DNA of 64,000 nucleotides, taken from NCBI RefSeq assembly GCF_030546805.1, contig NZ_JAUOPC010000001.1, forward strand, positions 1 to 64,000, given 5' to 3'. Both the position numbers and the translations under genes were made by a program. Origin of the DNA: Cyclobacterium sp. 1_MG-2023 (lineage in GTDB: Bacteria; Bacteroidota; Bacteroidia; Cytophagales; Cyclobacteriaceae). Below the pieces are notes generated by a model. That model did no database searches and was not told the DNA's origin. It saw only the letters and a list, made by a program, of their open reading frames with translations. Shown piece after piece: positions 1 to 7,380 of this stretch (position 1 is the first letter of the stretch; each line of letters starts with the position of its first letter).

Positions 1-262
1 GTTAAACCTACTCCTTCGACACCGTTCAGGAACCGGTTAATCCCTTCCGGCAGCTGAGCGGAGCCGAAGCCAAAGGAGTATGTACCCGTTAAACCTACTC
101 CTTCGACACCGTTCAGGAACCGGTTAATCCCTTCCGGCAGCTAAGCGGAGTCGAGGCCAAAGGAGTATGTACCCGTTAAACCTACTCCTTCGACACCGTT
201 CAGGAACCGGTTAATCCCTTCCGGCAGCTGAGCGGAGCCGAAGCCAAAGGAATTTGTAGACC
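1..262. repeat. Three tandem copies of an 87-bp palindrome-bearing repeat
   Basis: Three head-to-tail units begin at 1, 88 and 175, so the period is exactly 87 bp. The first two are almost identical, with a few substitutions near 143-155, and the third decays after about 250. Each unit holds CTTCGACACCGTTCAG and, about 35 bp later, CTGAGCGGAGCCGAAG, which are imperfect reverse complements, with a central AACCGGTT palindrome between them. This is the layout of a REP/BIME-type element able to fold into a hairpin. The left end of the array lies outside the window. A further diverged copy lies at 2935-3020. No REP-associated transposase is present here. Confidence 0.9.
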
Positions 263-424
263 TTAGCACTATAGAATTCCATTGGATATCCTTACCTTAG
301 TCTGCTTGAAATTTAAGTTGAATCAAAGTTGTCTTGTGGTACCAATGCAAGAATGTCTTGTGGGAAAAAAACCTGTATAATCAATTGTCCTTATATCTGA
401 AATTAAGGTTGAAAATATTAACAT
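263..424. other. Leader between the repeat array and the FAD oxidoreductase gene
   Basis: This is AT-rich sequence with no ORF of note. It must contain the promoter of the following gene, but I see no clear TAnnTTTG box. The short direct repeat AATGTCTTGTGG / GTTGTCTTGTGG (about 328-364) is the only structure I noticed. Confidence 0.4.
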
Positions 425-1804
425 ATGAAACGTAGAAAGATGATGGCAACCATGGGAGCCATATCCCTTGGAATTGCCTCTTCACCTCTTGCCAAAGCAG
501 AGGTGGTAAAAAAACCATATAAGATAACAGAGAAAACAAATGAAACTGATATTCTGATAGTTGGAGGTGGTACTGCCGGGGTGGTGGCAGCCATTCAGGC
601 AGGAAGAGCAGGAGCTAAAACGATCCTGGTTGAAAGTGGTAGTCAGCTTGGTGGAACAACTACTACCGGAGGTGTTTCCTTCCCCGGTATTTTCCATGCC
701 TGGGGAAAACAGGTTATCGGAGGGATAGGTTGGGAACTGGTGATGGAGGCCGTAAATCTAAACGATGATATCTTGCCTAACTTTTCCATTGTACCCAATA
801 ATACGACTATTCGTCATTGGAGACATCAGGTAACCGTCAATCCAGCTCTTTATGCCTTGTTGGCTGAAGAAAAATGTGTGGAAGCAGGCGTTGAAATTCG
901 TTATTACGAAACGCCTACGACCATAACCTTTAACAATGGGAAATGGTCTGTGAAAACAGTGGGTAAAGGGATTAGCAATGAGATTATTTGTGATCAGATT
1001 ATAGATTGTACCGGTAATGCTACCGCTGCCTCGATAGCAGGTTTTAAGCTATTGAAAGAAGAAGATACCCAACCCGGATCATTTGTCTTCAGGATTGGTG
1101 GTTATGATTTGGAAAAGCTGGACCTTTCTAAGATTCCAAAAGAATACCATTCCAGGCTCAAGCAAAATATGCTTATCAATAGTGATGTGAAAGTGGAATC
1201 ATCCGTTAATAACTTTCCGCCTACTTCCCCTTATAATTATGTTTACGTACATGGAGCGGACTCCTCCACCTCGGAGTTACATACCAAGGCAAACCTGGAG
1301 GGAAGGGCATCGCTATTGCAATTGATTAGAAAATTAAGAACATTTCCCGGTTGTGAAAAATTAAAATTATTGGATGCGCGACCTGAGACGGCCATTCGGG
1401 AAACTTACCGAATTGACGGACTTTATAAAATCACGCATAATGACTATGTTTCCGGGAAAGTATTTGAAGACTCCTTATCTTATTCATTTTATCCAATTGA
1501 TTTGCATAGAAACGGGAAGTCTATTTACCAAGAATACCTAAAGGAAGACGTGGTTGCCACCATTCCTCTTAGGGCATTGATACCCAAAAATAGTCAGAAT
1601 TTCTTGGTTGCGGGACGATGTCTGAGCAGTGACAGGTTGGCCAATTCCGCACTAAGGGTGCAGGCATCTTGTATGGGAATGGCACAGGCAGCAGCGGCCG
1701 CGGCAGTATTGGCCATCAAACATAAGGTAACACCGGCAAATGTTCCTCTTCTAGAATTGAAAAATATGCTAAAGGAACATGGAGGCATAGTACCCAATGC
1801 ATAA
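425..1804 (+). CDS. FAD-dependent oxidoreductase, exported
   Basis: The 459-residue protein opens with KRRKMMATMG and a short hydrophobic stretch ending near ASSPLAKAE, a possible Tat-like or Sec signal peptide. The mature part starts with a dinucleotide-binding loop (ILIVGGGTAGVVAA, about residues 43-57) followed by an acidic strand end (LVES), typical of FAD-binding proteins of the FAD_oxidored (PF12831) type. A late FAD-binding segment (FLVAGRCLS, about 395-403) and an Ala-rich helix close the fold. The substrate cannot be read from sequence; relatives are usually annotated only as FAD-dependent oxidoreductases. The next gene starts 24 bp downstream on the same strand, so the two are probably one transcript. 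Repeats of the same 87-bp family flank the pair. Confidence 0.85.
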   Translation: MKRRKMMATMGAISLGIASSPLAKAEVVKKPYKITEKTNETDILIVGGGTAGVVAAIQAGRAGAKTILVESGSQLGGTTTTGGVSFPGIFHAWGKQVIGGIGWELVMEAVNLNDDILPNFSIVPNNTTIRHWRHQVTVNPALYALLAEEKCVEAGVEIRYYETPTTITFNNGKWSVKTVGKGISNEIICDQIIDCTGNATAASIAGFKLLKEEDTQPGSFVFRIGGYDLEKLDLSKIPKEYHSRLKQNMLINSDVKVESSVNNFPPTSPYNYVYVHGADSSTSELHTKANLEGRASLLQLIRKLRTFPGCEKLKLLDARPETAIRETYRIDGLYKITHNDYVSGKVFEDSLSYSFYPIDLHRNGKSIYQEYLKEDVVATIPLRALIPKNSQNFLVAGRCLSSDRLANSALRVQASCMGMAQAAAAAAVLAIKHKVTPANVPLLELKNMLKEHGGIVPNA

Positions 1805-1828
1805 GTTGTTCATTCAAAAAATAAATAG

Positions 1829-2923
1829 ATGATCAATTGGATCAAAGGCTTATTGGTTGGTGCATTATTGCTCCCATTTTCTTTTGAAAATGGAGAGGAT
1901 ATCCGATATTTTCAACAATCCACCATACCGCTAACTGATTCCTCTGATGTAATCGTAACCTCTGTTTATGATTCCTTATCAAATCAGGACATTTACCAAG
2001 TAAAAACATCAACTGGTACTCCGGTACATTATTATATTGAACTTAAGGAAGGAGTATGTTTCGAAAATGAATGTCGCCCATTGGATATTCTGATCTATTG
2101 GAACATTACCGGTAGGTACCTAGGCTTTAAATTGGTGGACGGAGAGTTTCTGAGTAAGTATGACCATGAACCCTTTTCTCAAACAGAATACGAAAAACTG
2201 CATCAGCTGTTGGCAGACCCATTTCTGCCATTGGGTAATTATACTTTTGAGGAATTGGTAAAAAGGCCGGATACTGTCAGTCAATCCATGGATGGTGTTT
2301 CGGGCGCTACAATGAAAGATGTGTTGGAATACATTGTGCCCGGAGCTGCCTATACCACCCATAAACTATGGAATCTGATTCATGGTCCCATTCAACAAGA
2401 AGTGATCCGCCTGACAGAGCAGCAGCTAGATTCCTCATTGTTTAATAAAATCCTGCAGAGCAGGGATCAAAGTGACCAAACCTGGGCTCTGGAAAGGATC
2501 GCCTTGCTTTCAGATCTAGATAATTCAGTAATTAAGACCATAGAAAAAATACTCATTGAGGGGGAGCATTTTCAAGCTTACCTGTTGTTGAAATCACTTT
2601 CTACAAAGCAATTGGAATCAGAGCATTTGCAGCTTCAGCTTTTCAGCATTTTGGGTAAGGTTGACTATAGCATTGAAAACATGATTTTTGATAAATTGCT
2701 TGAGGCACCGCGATTACATGGATCTATTGTCGGGGCTTCAATTCCCATTCTTAAAGAATTGAGCGGCCCACAACTTGGGAAATTGCTAAAGGTTTTTACC
2801 CATCACAAAGTAAAAAATGCAGCGTTGAATCAGGCAATAAATGAGATGGTGCCCAATGAAAATAGTTTTGTAGAGCGTCAGTTGCTGCAGTACCTAGAAA
2901 ACCAAGCCGAAATTGCTGATTAA
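1829..2923 (+). CDS. FMN-binding-domain-like protein with helical C-terminal half
   Basis: The 364-residue protein has a hydrophobic N-terminus (residues 5-18). The first 185 residues resemble FMN-binding domains of the RnfG/NqrC type in length and in the motif DGVSGATMK (155-163). In flavinylated family members, ApbE attaches FMN to a Ser/Thr shortly after SGAT; here that position reads Met-Lys, so covalent flavinylation at the usual site looks lost. Residues 190-364 are Leu-rich helical sequence that may form HEAT-like repeats. It follows the FAD oxidoreductase by 24 bp, suggesting a two-protein redox unit, which is inference. An alternative is a non-flavin structural protein that keeps the fold. 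Confidence 0.55.
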   Translation: MINWIKGLLVGALLLPFSFENGEDIRYFQQSTIPLTDSSDVIVTSVYDSLSNQDIYQVKTSTGTPVHYYIELKEGVCFENECRPLDILIYWNITGRYLGFKLVDGEFLSKYDHEPFSQTEYEKLHQLLADPFLPLGNYTFEELVKRPDTVSQSMDGVSGATMKDVLEYIVPGAAYTTHKLWNLIHGPIQQEVIRLTEQQLDSSLFNKILQSRDQSDQTWALERIALLSDLDNSVIKTIEKILIEGEHFQAYLLLKSLSTKQLESEHLQLQLFSILGKVDYSIENMIFDKLLEAPRLHGSIVGASIPILKELSGPQLGKLLKVFTHHKVKNAALNQAINEMVPNENSFVERQLLQYLENQAEIAD

Positions 2924-2934
2924 TTGGAGGAAAT

Positions 2935-3020
2935 CCTTACCGGCGGCTGAGCTTGCCGATGCCATAAGAATACTTGCCCGTTTTACCTACTCTTTCGACT
3001 CCGCTCAGAAACCGGTTAAG
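2935..3020. repeat. Diverged solo copy of the 87-bp repeat
   Basis: The order of blocks matches the array at the left end, in the same orientation: CCGGCGGCTGAGC, a middle CATAAGAATACTTGCCCGTT, then CTACTCTTTCGACTCCGCTC and AAACCGGTTAA. The element fills the gap between two convergent genes and ends 3 bp before the stop codon of the MORN-like lipoprotein gene. It can form an imperfect stem and may double as a transcript end. Confidence 0.75.
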
Positions 3021-3022
3021 GC

Positions 3023-3643
3023 CTAATTCTCATATTGGACTTTTTCATCTTCCAGGCCTACACATAGCATGGCTCTTTTAAGTCCGAAATTTCTACCATT
3101 CTTAGCTTCGTAATTGGCAAAAAGTTCCCCATTCTCCCTGTAGGCTTTTTGAATGCCTTCCTCTTTGCCCATATTCATGTTTAAAACTTTAAATATTTTG
3201 CCTGAGGCATACCATTTTTTCTGGATGCCGTGTAATTTCCCTTGGTAATAATTTAGGTGAGAAATTAAAAGATGGTCAGCACCCGGAGACCATGTTTTCT
3301 TTTCACCATGCAGTTTCCCCATGTGATAATGGGCTATGTGTTTGACCTGCCCATTAGGGTGCCAGTCGATGGTTTTATTTTGCTTTCGCCCATCTAGTAT
3401 GCCTATCTTTTGTTTTAAGGTACTGTCAGGAAAATAAGTTACTGCATAACCTGAAAATTTTTCCCCATCCAAGGTCCAAATCGAAAGCTTATTATGATAA
3501 ACAAGCATTGATTTATCTATAGTATTGGAGGGTACTTCCAAGCTGCTGGGACTGTCCTTCTCAAGGCTTTTATCCTCCTTTTTTGAGGCTTGTCCACAAC
3601 TGACTAGTACAGAAATCAGAAGCATATACATTAAGTTTCTCAT
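3023..3643 (-). CDS. MORN-repeat-like lipoprotein (YwqK-type)
   Basis: The 206-residue precursor has a lipoprotein signal peptide with lipobox LVSC (Cys16). The mature protein carries at least four degenerate MORN-like units: WHPNGQVKH, GKLHGEKKTW, GKLHGIQKKWYASGK and KAYRENGELF. This is the pattern that automated pipelines call a YwqK-family antitoxin. That name should not be taken as evidence of a toxin-antitoxin role; in Bacteroidota such proteins are usually cell-envelope lipoproteins of unknown function. It lies 83 bp downstream of the YHYH lipoprotein gene on the same strand and may share its transcript. Confidence 0.7.
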   Translation of the reverse strand: MRNLMYMLLISVLVSCGQASKKEDKSLEKDSPSSLEVPSNTIDKSMLVYHNKLSIWTLDGEKFSGYAVTYFPDSTLKQKIGILDGRKQNKTIDWHPNGQVKHIAHYHMGKLHGEKKTWSPGADHLLISHLNYYQGKLHGIQKKWYASGKIFKVLNMNMGKEEGIQKAYRENGELFANYEAKNGRNFGLKRAMLCVGLEDEKVQYEN

Positions 3644-3726
3644 TGTTATTTCGATATCTTCCTTTACCTTTTTAATCAGGTGAAATACAGGGGCAACTTC
3701 AAATTATTAAAACAGTAAGAATAAAC

Positions 3727-4623
3727 TTACATGATGGTGTTGGGTGTTCCTTGTAAGTCAACGCCAAACAATAGAATGTAAGAACCGATATACGTTTCAT
3801 TGATGATGTGGTAATGGTAAAATTCTTCCCCATCGCTATGTTGGGTAGCAGCAATATGTCCGCCGGATGCATCTAGATTTGATGGATGGTCATCTGTTGA
3901 ATCACATTTCCTTCCATAGAGCAAAAACCCATCTTGTAAAATTCCTACAAGCTTCTCATCGTCATAGGACAAACTGGTGTTTTCCGTCACATTTGAAGCC
4001 TCCAAATGGTAATGATAACCGGTAGGTCCCATATGTGCACCGGCATAATCAAATCCTGAGGCTACATTGGCAGTTAATGCGATATTTGGCCCTTCTTCAT
4101 CATTAAAAATTGGGGCTCCGGTGACGGCAATGCCTATGGCACCCAACCCGGTAGCTGAAGTAGAAGAAGCTTTGGCCGGAGTAGCTTGCACAGTTAGGGT
4201 GTAACTAGTGCTTGAAATTTTACCTGGAGACATTTCACTTTCATTGGCCACACTTGGTGCTATGTACAAGCTACTGCTTTCATTCCAGTAGGGTGAGGTA
4301 TGGTTTGGTAGTCCGTTGGATTCAATGGTTATCTCATCCCCATCAAAAGAAACAGTTACCGCATCCTCATTAAATTCGTCAAAGGCTGCTACAGGAGTGC
4401 TACCGGTGGAGCTTGCAATGGAATCATCATCATCATTGCTGTCTGCCACATACCCGCTGGGCTGGGTACATGAGGTTGTACTAACACTTGGATTTCCTAA
4501 TCCGTCACCATCTGAATCTTGATACCATGTAGTTTCGGAACAGGTTTCTTCATCACTAGCGCAAGAAGGAAACAATAGGCTTGTTGCTACAAAAACGAGT
4601 GTTAATAAATTGGTGACTTTCAT
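3727..4623 (-). CDS. YHYH domain-containing lipoprotein with calcium-type repeat
   Basis: The 298-residue precursor has a lipobox FPSC (Cys20). Residues about 30-67 carry a DSDGDGLGNP segment flanked by cysteines and an Asp run, resembling thrombospondin type-3 calcium-binding repeats that are common on Bacteroidota surface proteins. The C-terminal 200 residues contain the family signature twice: GYHYHLE near 200 and FYHYHII near 265, together with GRKCD and GGHIAATQH, as in the YHYH protein family (PF14240). The His-rich motifs suggest metal binding, but the family function is unknown. The protein is probably anchored in the outer membrane. A same-strand MORN-like lipoprotein follows. Confidence 0.8.
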   Translation of the reverse strand: MKVTNLLTLVFVATSLLFPSCASDEETCSETTWYQDSDGDGLGNPSVSTTSCTQPSGYVADSNDDDDSIASSTGSTPVAAFDEFNEDAVTVSFDGDEITIESNGLPNHTSPYWNESSSLYIAPSVANESEMSPGKISSTSYTLTVQATPAKASSTSATGLGAIGIAVTGAPIFNDEEGPNIALTANVASGFDYAGAHMGPTGYHYHLEASNVTENTSLSYDDEKLVGILQDGFLLYGRKCDSTDDHPSNLDASGGHIAATQHSDGEEFYHYHIINETYIGSYILLFGVDLQGTPNTIM

Positions 4624-4983
4624 TATTCCTAAAATTAAAAATTGCTATTGAATAGAATCATTTAATGGTTTAGACGTTGTAGTCTGTTCTATCCCTCGGT
4701 ACAAATAAAAAATTTTCTGTTTTTATAAGGAAAAGCCTGTTAATGCCTGTTTATTTCTGATGTAATCATTTTGTTTTCAGATTGTAAACAAATGCTTAGG
4801 GCAATTTTAAGATTGACGCAAAAGCTTTTCCAAAATCACCTATTTACCTTGCCGTATCCCTATAAAATTTTCTACCTTTTTCACTGAAAGAAGGCTGTTT
4901 TTTTTCTATCCTAAAACTTATGAGGGACTTTTTAGATTTTTCCGAGGACATTTGCCTCAAAGGAGTGGGGGAGTTTTAATAGG
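4624..4983. other. 360-bp gap with no gene found
   Basis: This lies between the 5' end of the YHYH gene and the 3' end of an unknown lipoprotein gene, both on the reverse strand. The sequence is AT-rich. I see no ORF with family features, no TAnnTTTG box in the right place and no strong hairpin. Confidence 0.4.
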
Positions 4984-5529
4984 TTAATCGTCCAATTTAT
5001 CAAAACAGGTATTAATTGATGTTCTGATTGCTTTTAGGTAAAGCTTATTTATAAAGTCATAATTTGCATCCATGGATTTTGCCTCAAAAAATGCGGTCGA
5101 TGTACAATACTTTATCAAGTTGCCAGACGCGTTTAACAATTCTATCTTGGTTTCGAATTCAACATACTCCCTTTCGTTAAACATATGGGCAGAAAATTCT
5201 TGAAACCCACCGATAATGACACACTTAACTTTAATCTCAGTATCACCCTCAGAAAAATAGGACTTAATCTGCTCAGTGATTAATTGCTCTTGATCCTTGG
5301 TTAAAATTGGTGAAACTTTATCTGACTGTCCCGGAAAAGAAATTACATTCAACTTAATTTTCTCACTTGTAACATTCGGTCTTTCATCAACAATTTCCAG
5401 ATCTATTAACTTTCCTGGAATTGTTATTCCTTCTTTCTCAAAATTGCGATCCAATAGGGCATATTTAGAAGCACAACTTGAAAAAACAACTAATAGCACT
5501 GGAATAAACGAAAATAATAATCTTGACAT
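4984..5529 (-). CDS. Putative lipoprotein of unknown function
   Basis: The start at 5529 gives a compact lipoprotein signal, MSRLLFSF...FSSCASK, with lipobox FSSC (Cys19); an in-frame ATG 27 bp upstream would add nine residues before it and is less likely. The mature part, about 160 residues, alternates strands and helices and has no motif I recognise. It contains a possible N-terminal domain (IPGKLIDLEIVDERP) of the kind seen in small envelope lipoproteins. It stands alone on its strand. Confidence 0.6.
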   Translation of the reverse strand: MSRLLFSFIPVLLVVFSSCASKYALLDRNFEKEGITIPGKLIDLEIVDERPNVTSEKIKLNVISFPGQSDKVSPILTKDQEQLITEQIKSYFSEGDTEIKVKCVIIGGFQEFSAHMFNEREYVEFETKIELLNASGNLIKYCTSTAFFEAKSMDANYDFINKLYLKAIRTSINTCFDKLDD

Positions 5530-5651
5530 AAAAATATATTTTAGAAAATTAACCAATTATTGAGCAGCTATTCAATTGATCTTGTGGGGGATTAATCTTA
5601 GCTCTCATTCACTACCCAAATGAAAAAATGAGCTGCATTTGTTTGTTTTAC

Positions 5652-5672
5652 AAACCTAATAGGTTTTTATTT
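5652..5672 (+). repeat. Small hairpin in the gap between lipoprotein and sulfatase genes
   Basis: AAACCT and AGGTTT are separated by three bases and followed by TTTAT, giving a weak terminator-like shape on the forward strand. No forward gene precedes it, so a role is unclear. The surrounding stretch 5530-5821 holds no gene I can support. Confidence 0.3.
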
Positions 5673-5821
5673 CAATAAAAATAATAGCTGAAAGAAAAGG
5701 GTAAATTCTTCAATTTTAGTTTATTAAATTAGGTTTCAAAGCCACAACGATTCTTGGTGTAGCCTTGAAACCAAAACTAGAATTTCATCTCATAATCGAA
5801 GGGCTATTGCCTGTTTCTGGT

Positions 5822-7369
5822 TTAATAGTGGCCAACATTATTGGGTCTTTTAGGAATGTTTTGCTTTTCCATTCTTTTATTAAAAGCCTCCTCGGTTTCT
5901 CCTGGGCTAGGCCAGACATCACTAGGACGATGAGCGTCTGCCATCATTTTGTCAATCTTTTCTACCAGATCCTTGTTTTCATCACTGATGTCATTTTGCT
6001 GTTGAGGGTCAGTTATCAAATTGTACAGTTCCAATTTTCCACCGTTGGCTTTGTGTGCGTAATAGTCCCCAAACCTTACAGCTTGATTTTGTTTATGCTC
6101 CCAATAGAGGTATTCATGTGCTATTTGCTCACCTTGCCCGGTAAGGGTTGGTAAAATAGAAATCCCGTCTATAAAAGTAGGAGAGGGAACGCCTGCCAAA
6201 TCAGCGGCAGTAGGGAGGAAGTCCCAAAATGCCCAGATATGATCACTTACAGTTCCTGCCCTTATCTTCCCTGGCCATCGTACCATGGCAGGTACATGAA
6301 ATCCTCCATTGTATTCATTGCTTTTCTGTCCTCGGGTAGGGGAGCGATGCTTAAAAAAATCACTTAATGTAGGACCTTCCTGTATGTCTAGGTATCTTTT
6401 TTCGTAACCTTGACTGGAATTACCATTGTCAGAAGCAAAGAAAATGATGGTGTCATCATCCAAACCCAAGCTGTCCAATACATCCATTAAACTGCCCACT
6501 TCTCTGTCCATTCGAGAAACCATTGCAGCCCACTCTTTGTGTTGGATAGGCCAGTCTTTGTCCTTGTATTCTCCAAGATCGGGTACGATAAGAGGGCCAT
6601 GAGGAACTGTGTTTGCTAAGTACAAAAAGAAGGGTTGATCTTTGTTTTCCTTTACAAAATCCAAGGCTTTTTCATTGATGATATCAAAAGAATAAACAGC
6701 GGATGAGGGGTCTTCAATGCCGTTTGGAATTACTTTACCTTCTTCATCATAAGTACTGGCTTTGGAATAATTTTCATATTCGTAATGGTTTTTGTTTCCG
6801 GGGAAAAAGACTTTGTCTTGATTGTGATACAAGAATTCAGGGTAATAGGTATGTGCTTGACGCTGGTTGAGGTAACCAAAAAATTCATCAAAACCCATTT
6901 TATTTGGAATCCCCGGTTGGTTTTCCAGAGACAATCCCCATTTGCCGAACAAACCTGTTCGATATCCCGCTTCCTGCAATAGCCTTGCCACGGTATAATC
7001 CTCCTCTTGTAAAGATTCCCTGTAAGATTGGTAAGAATTTCCTCTAACCCTCGCATGACCCTGGTGCAATCCCTGCATGAGTGAGGATCTGGACGGAGCA
7101 CATACTGTACTGCCGGCGTAGGCATTCAAAAATTTGACTCCTTCTTTCGCAATCCTATCAATATTTGGGGTTTTGATTTTATCCTGACCGTAGCAGCCTA
7201 AATCTCCCCAGCTCAAATCATCACTCAGGATGAAAATGATGTTCGGAACCCTTTCTTCTTTGGTCTCTTCCTTATTCGCAGAACAAGCGGACAATGCAAT
7301 AAATGTTGTCATCAGAACAATCCGTCTGAGAACCCTTAAATCAATTGTAAAAAATGGTTGCAATAACAT
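5822..7369 (-). CDS. Sulfatase (S1 family, formylglycine type), lipoprotein
   Basis: The 515-residue precursor has a hydrophobic start and lipobox LSAC (Cys29). The N-terminal sulfatase core is intact: the metal-binding FILSDDLSWGDLGCYG (Asp50, Asp51) and the formylglycine site CAPSR at Cys90-Arg94, which follows the C-x-P-S-R rule for conversion by a formylglycine-generating enzyme. The later NTVPHGPL and FFASDNGN segments supply further metal and sulfate ligands. The enzyme would hydrolyse sulfate esters on polysaccharides, probably at the cell surface or in the periplasm. It starts 11 bp after the large esterase gene ends, so the two form an operon. The exact sulfated substrate cannot be told from sequence. 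Confidence 0.92.
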   Translation of the reverse strand: MLLQPFFTIDLRVLRRIVLMTTFIALSACSANKEETKEERVPNIIFILSDDLSWGDLGCYGQDKIKTPNIDRIAKEGVKFLNAYAGSTVCAPSRSSLMQGLHQGHARVRGNSYQSYRESLQEEDYTVARLLQEAGYRTGLFGKWGLSLENQPGIPNKMGFDEFFGYLNQRQAHTYYPEFLYHNQDKVFFPGNKNHYEYENYSKASTYDEEGKVIPNGIEDPSSAVYSFDIINEKALDFVKENKDQPFFLYLANTVPHGPLIVPDLGEYKDKDWPIQHKEWAAMVSRMDREVGSLMDVLDSLGLDDDTIIFFASDNGNSSQGYEKRYLDIQEGPTLSDFFKHRSPTRGQKSNEYNGGFHVPAMVRWPGKIRAGTVSDHIWAFWDFLPTAADLAGVPSPTFIDGISILPTLTGQGEQIAHEYLYWEHKQNQAVRFGDYYAHKANGGKLELYNLITDPQQQNDISDENKDLVEKIDKMMADAHRPSDVWPSPGETEEAFNKRMEKQNIPKRPNNVGHY

Positions 7370-7380
7370 AAGTATGTTAA

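Noticed and set aside
1-262. CRISPR array
   Set aside because: The units are 87 bp, joined without spacers and imperfect, with internal palindromes; there are no cas genes.
1829-2923. Complete RnfG/NqrC electron-transport subunit
   Set aside because: There are no Rnf or Nqr neighbours, the flavinylated Thr is absent and the C-terminal half is different.
3023-3643. Toxin-antitoxin system suggested by the YwqK-like MORN protein
   Set aside because: The protein is a signal-bearing lipoprotein and no toxin gene is adjacent, so this automatic family label does not support a toxin-antitoxin call.
5765-6154. Forward ORF of 129 codons over the sulfatase 3' end
   Set aside because: It lies antisense to the sulfatase, whose catalytic motifs confirm the reverse frame; the product has no family features.
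6730-7125. Second reverse frame of 131 codons within the sulfatase gene
   Set aside because: It is a shadow in another frame of a gene with clear motifs.
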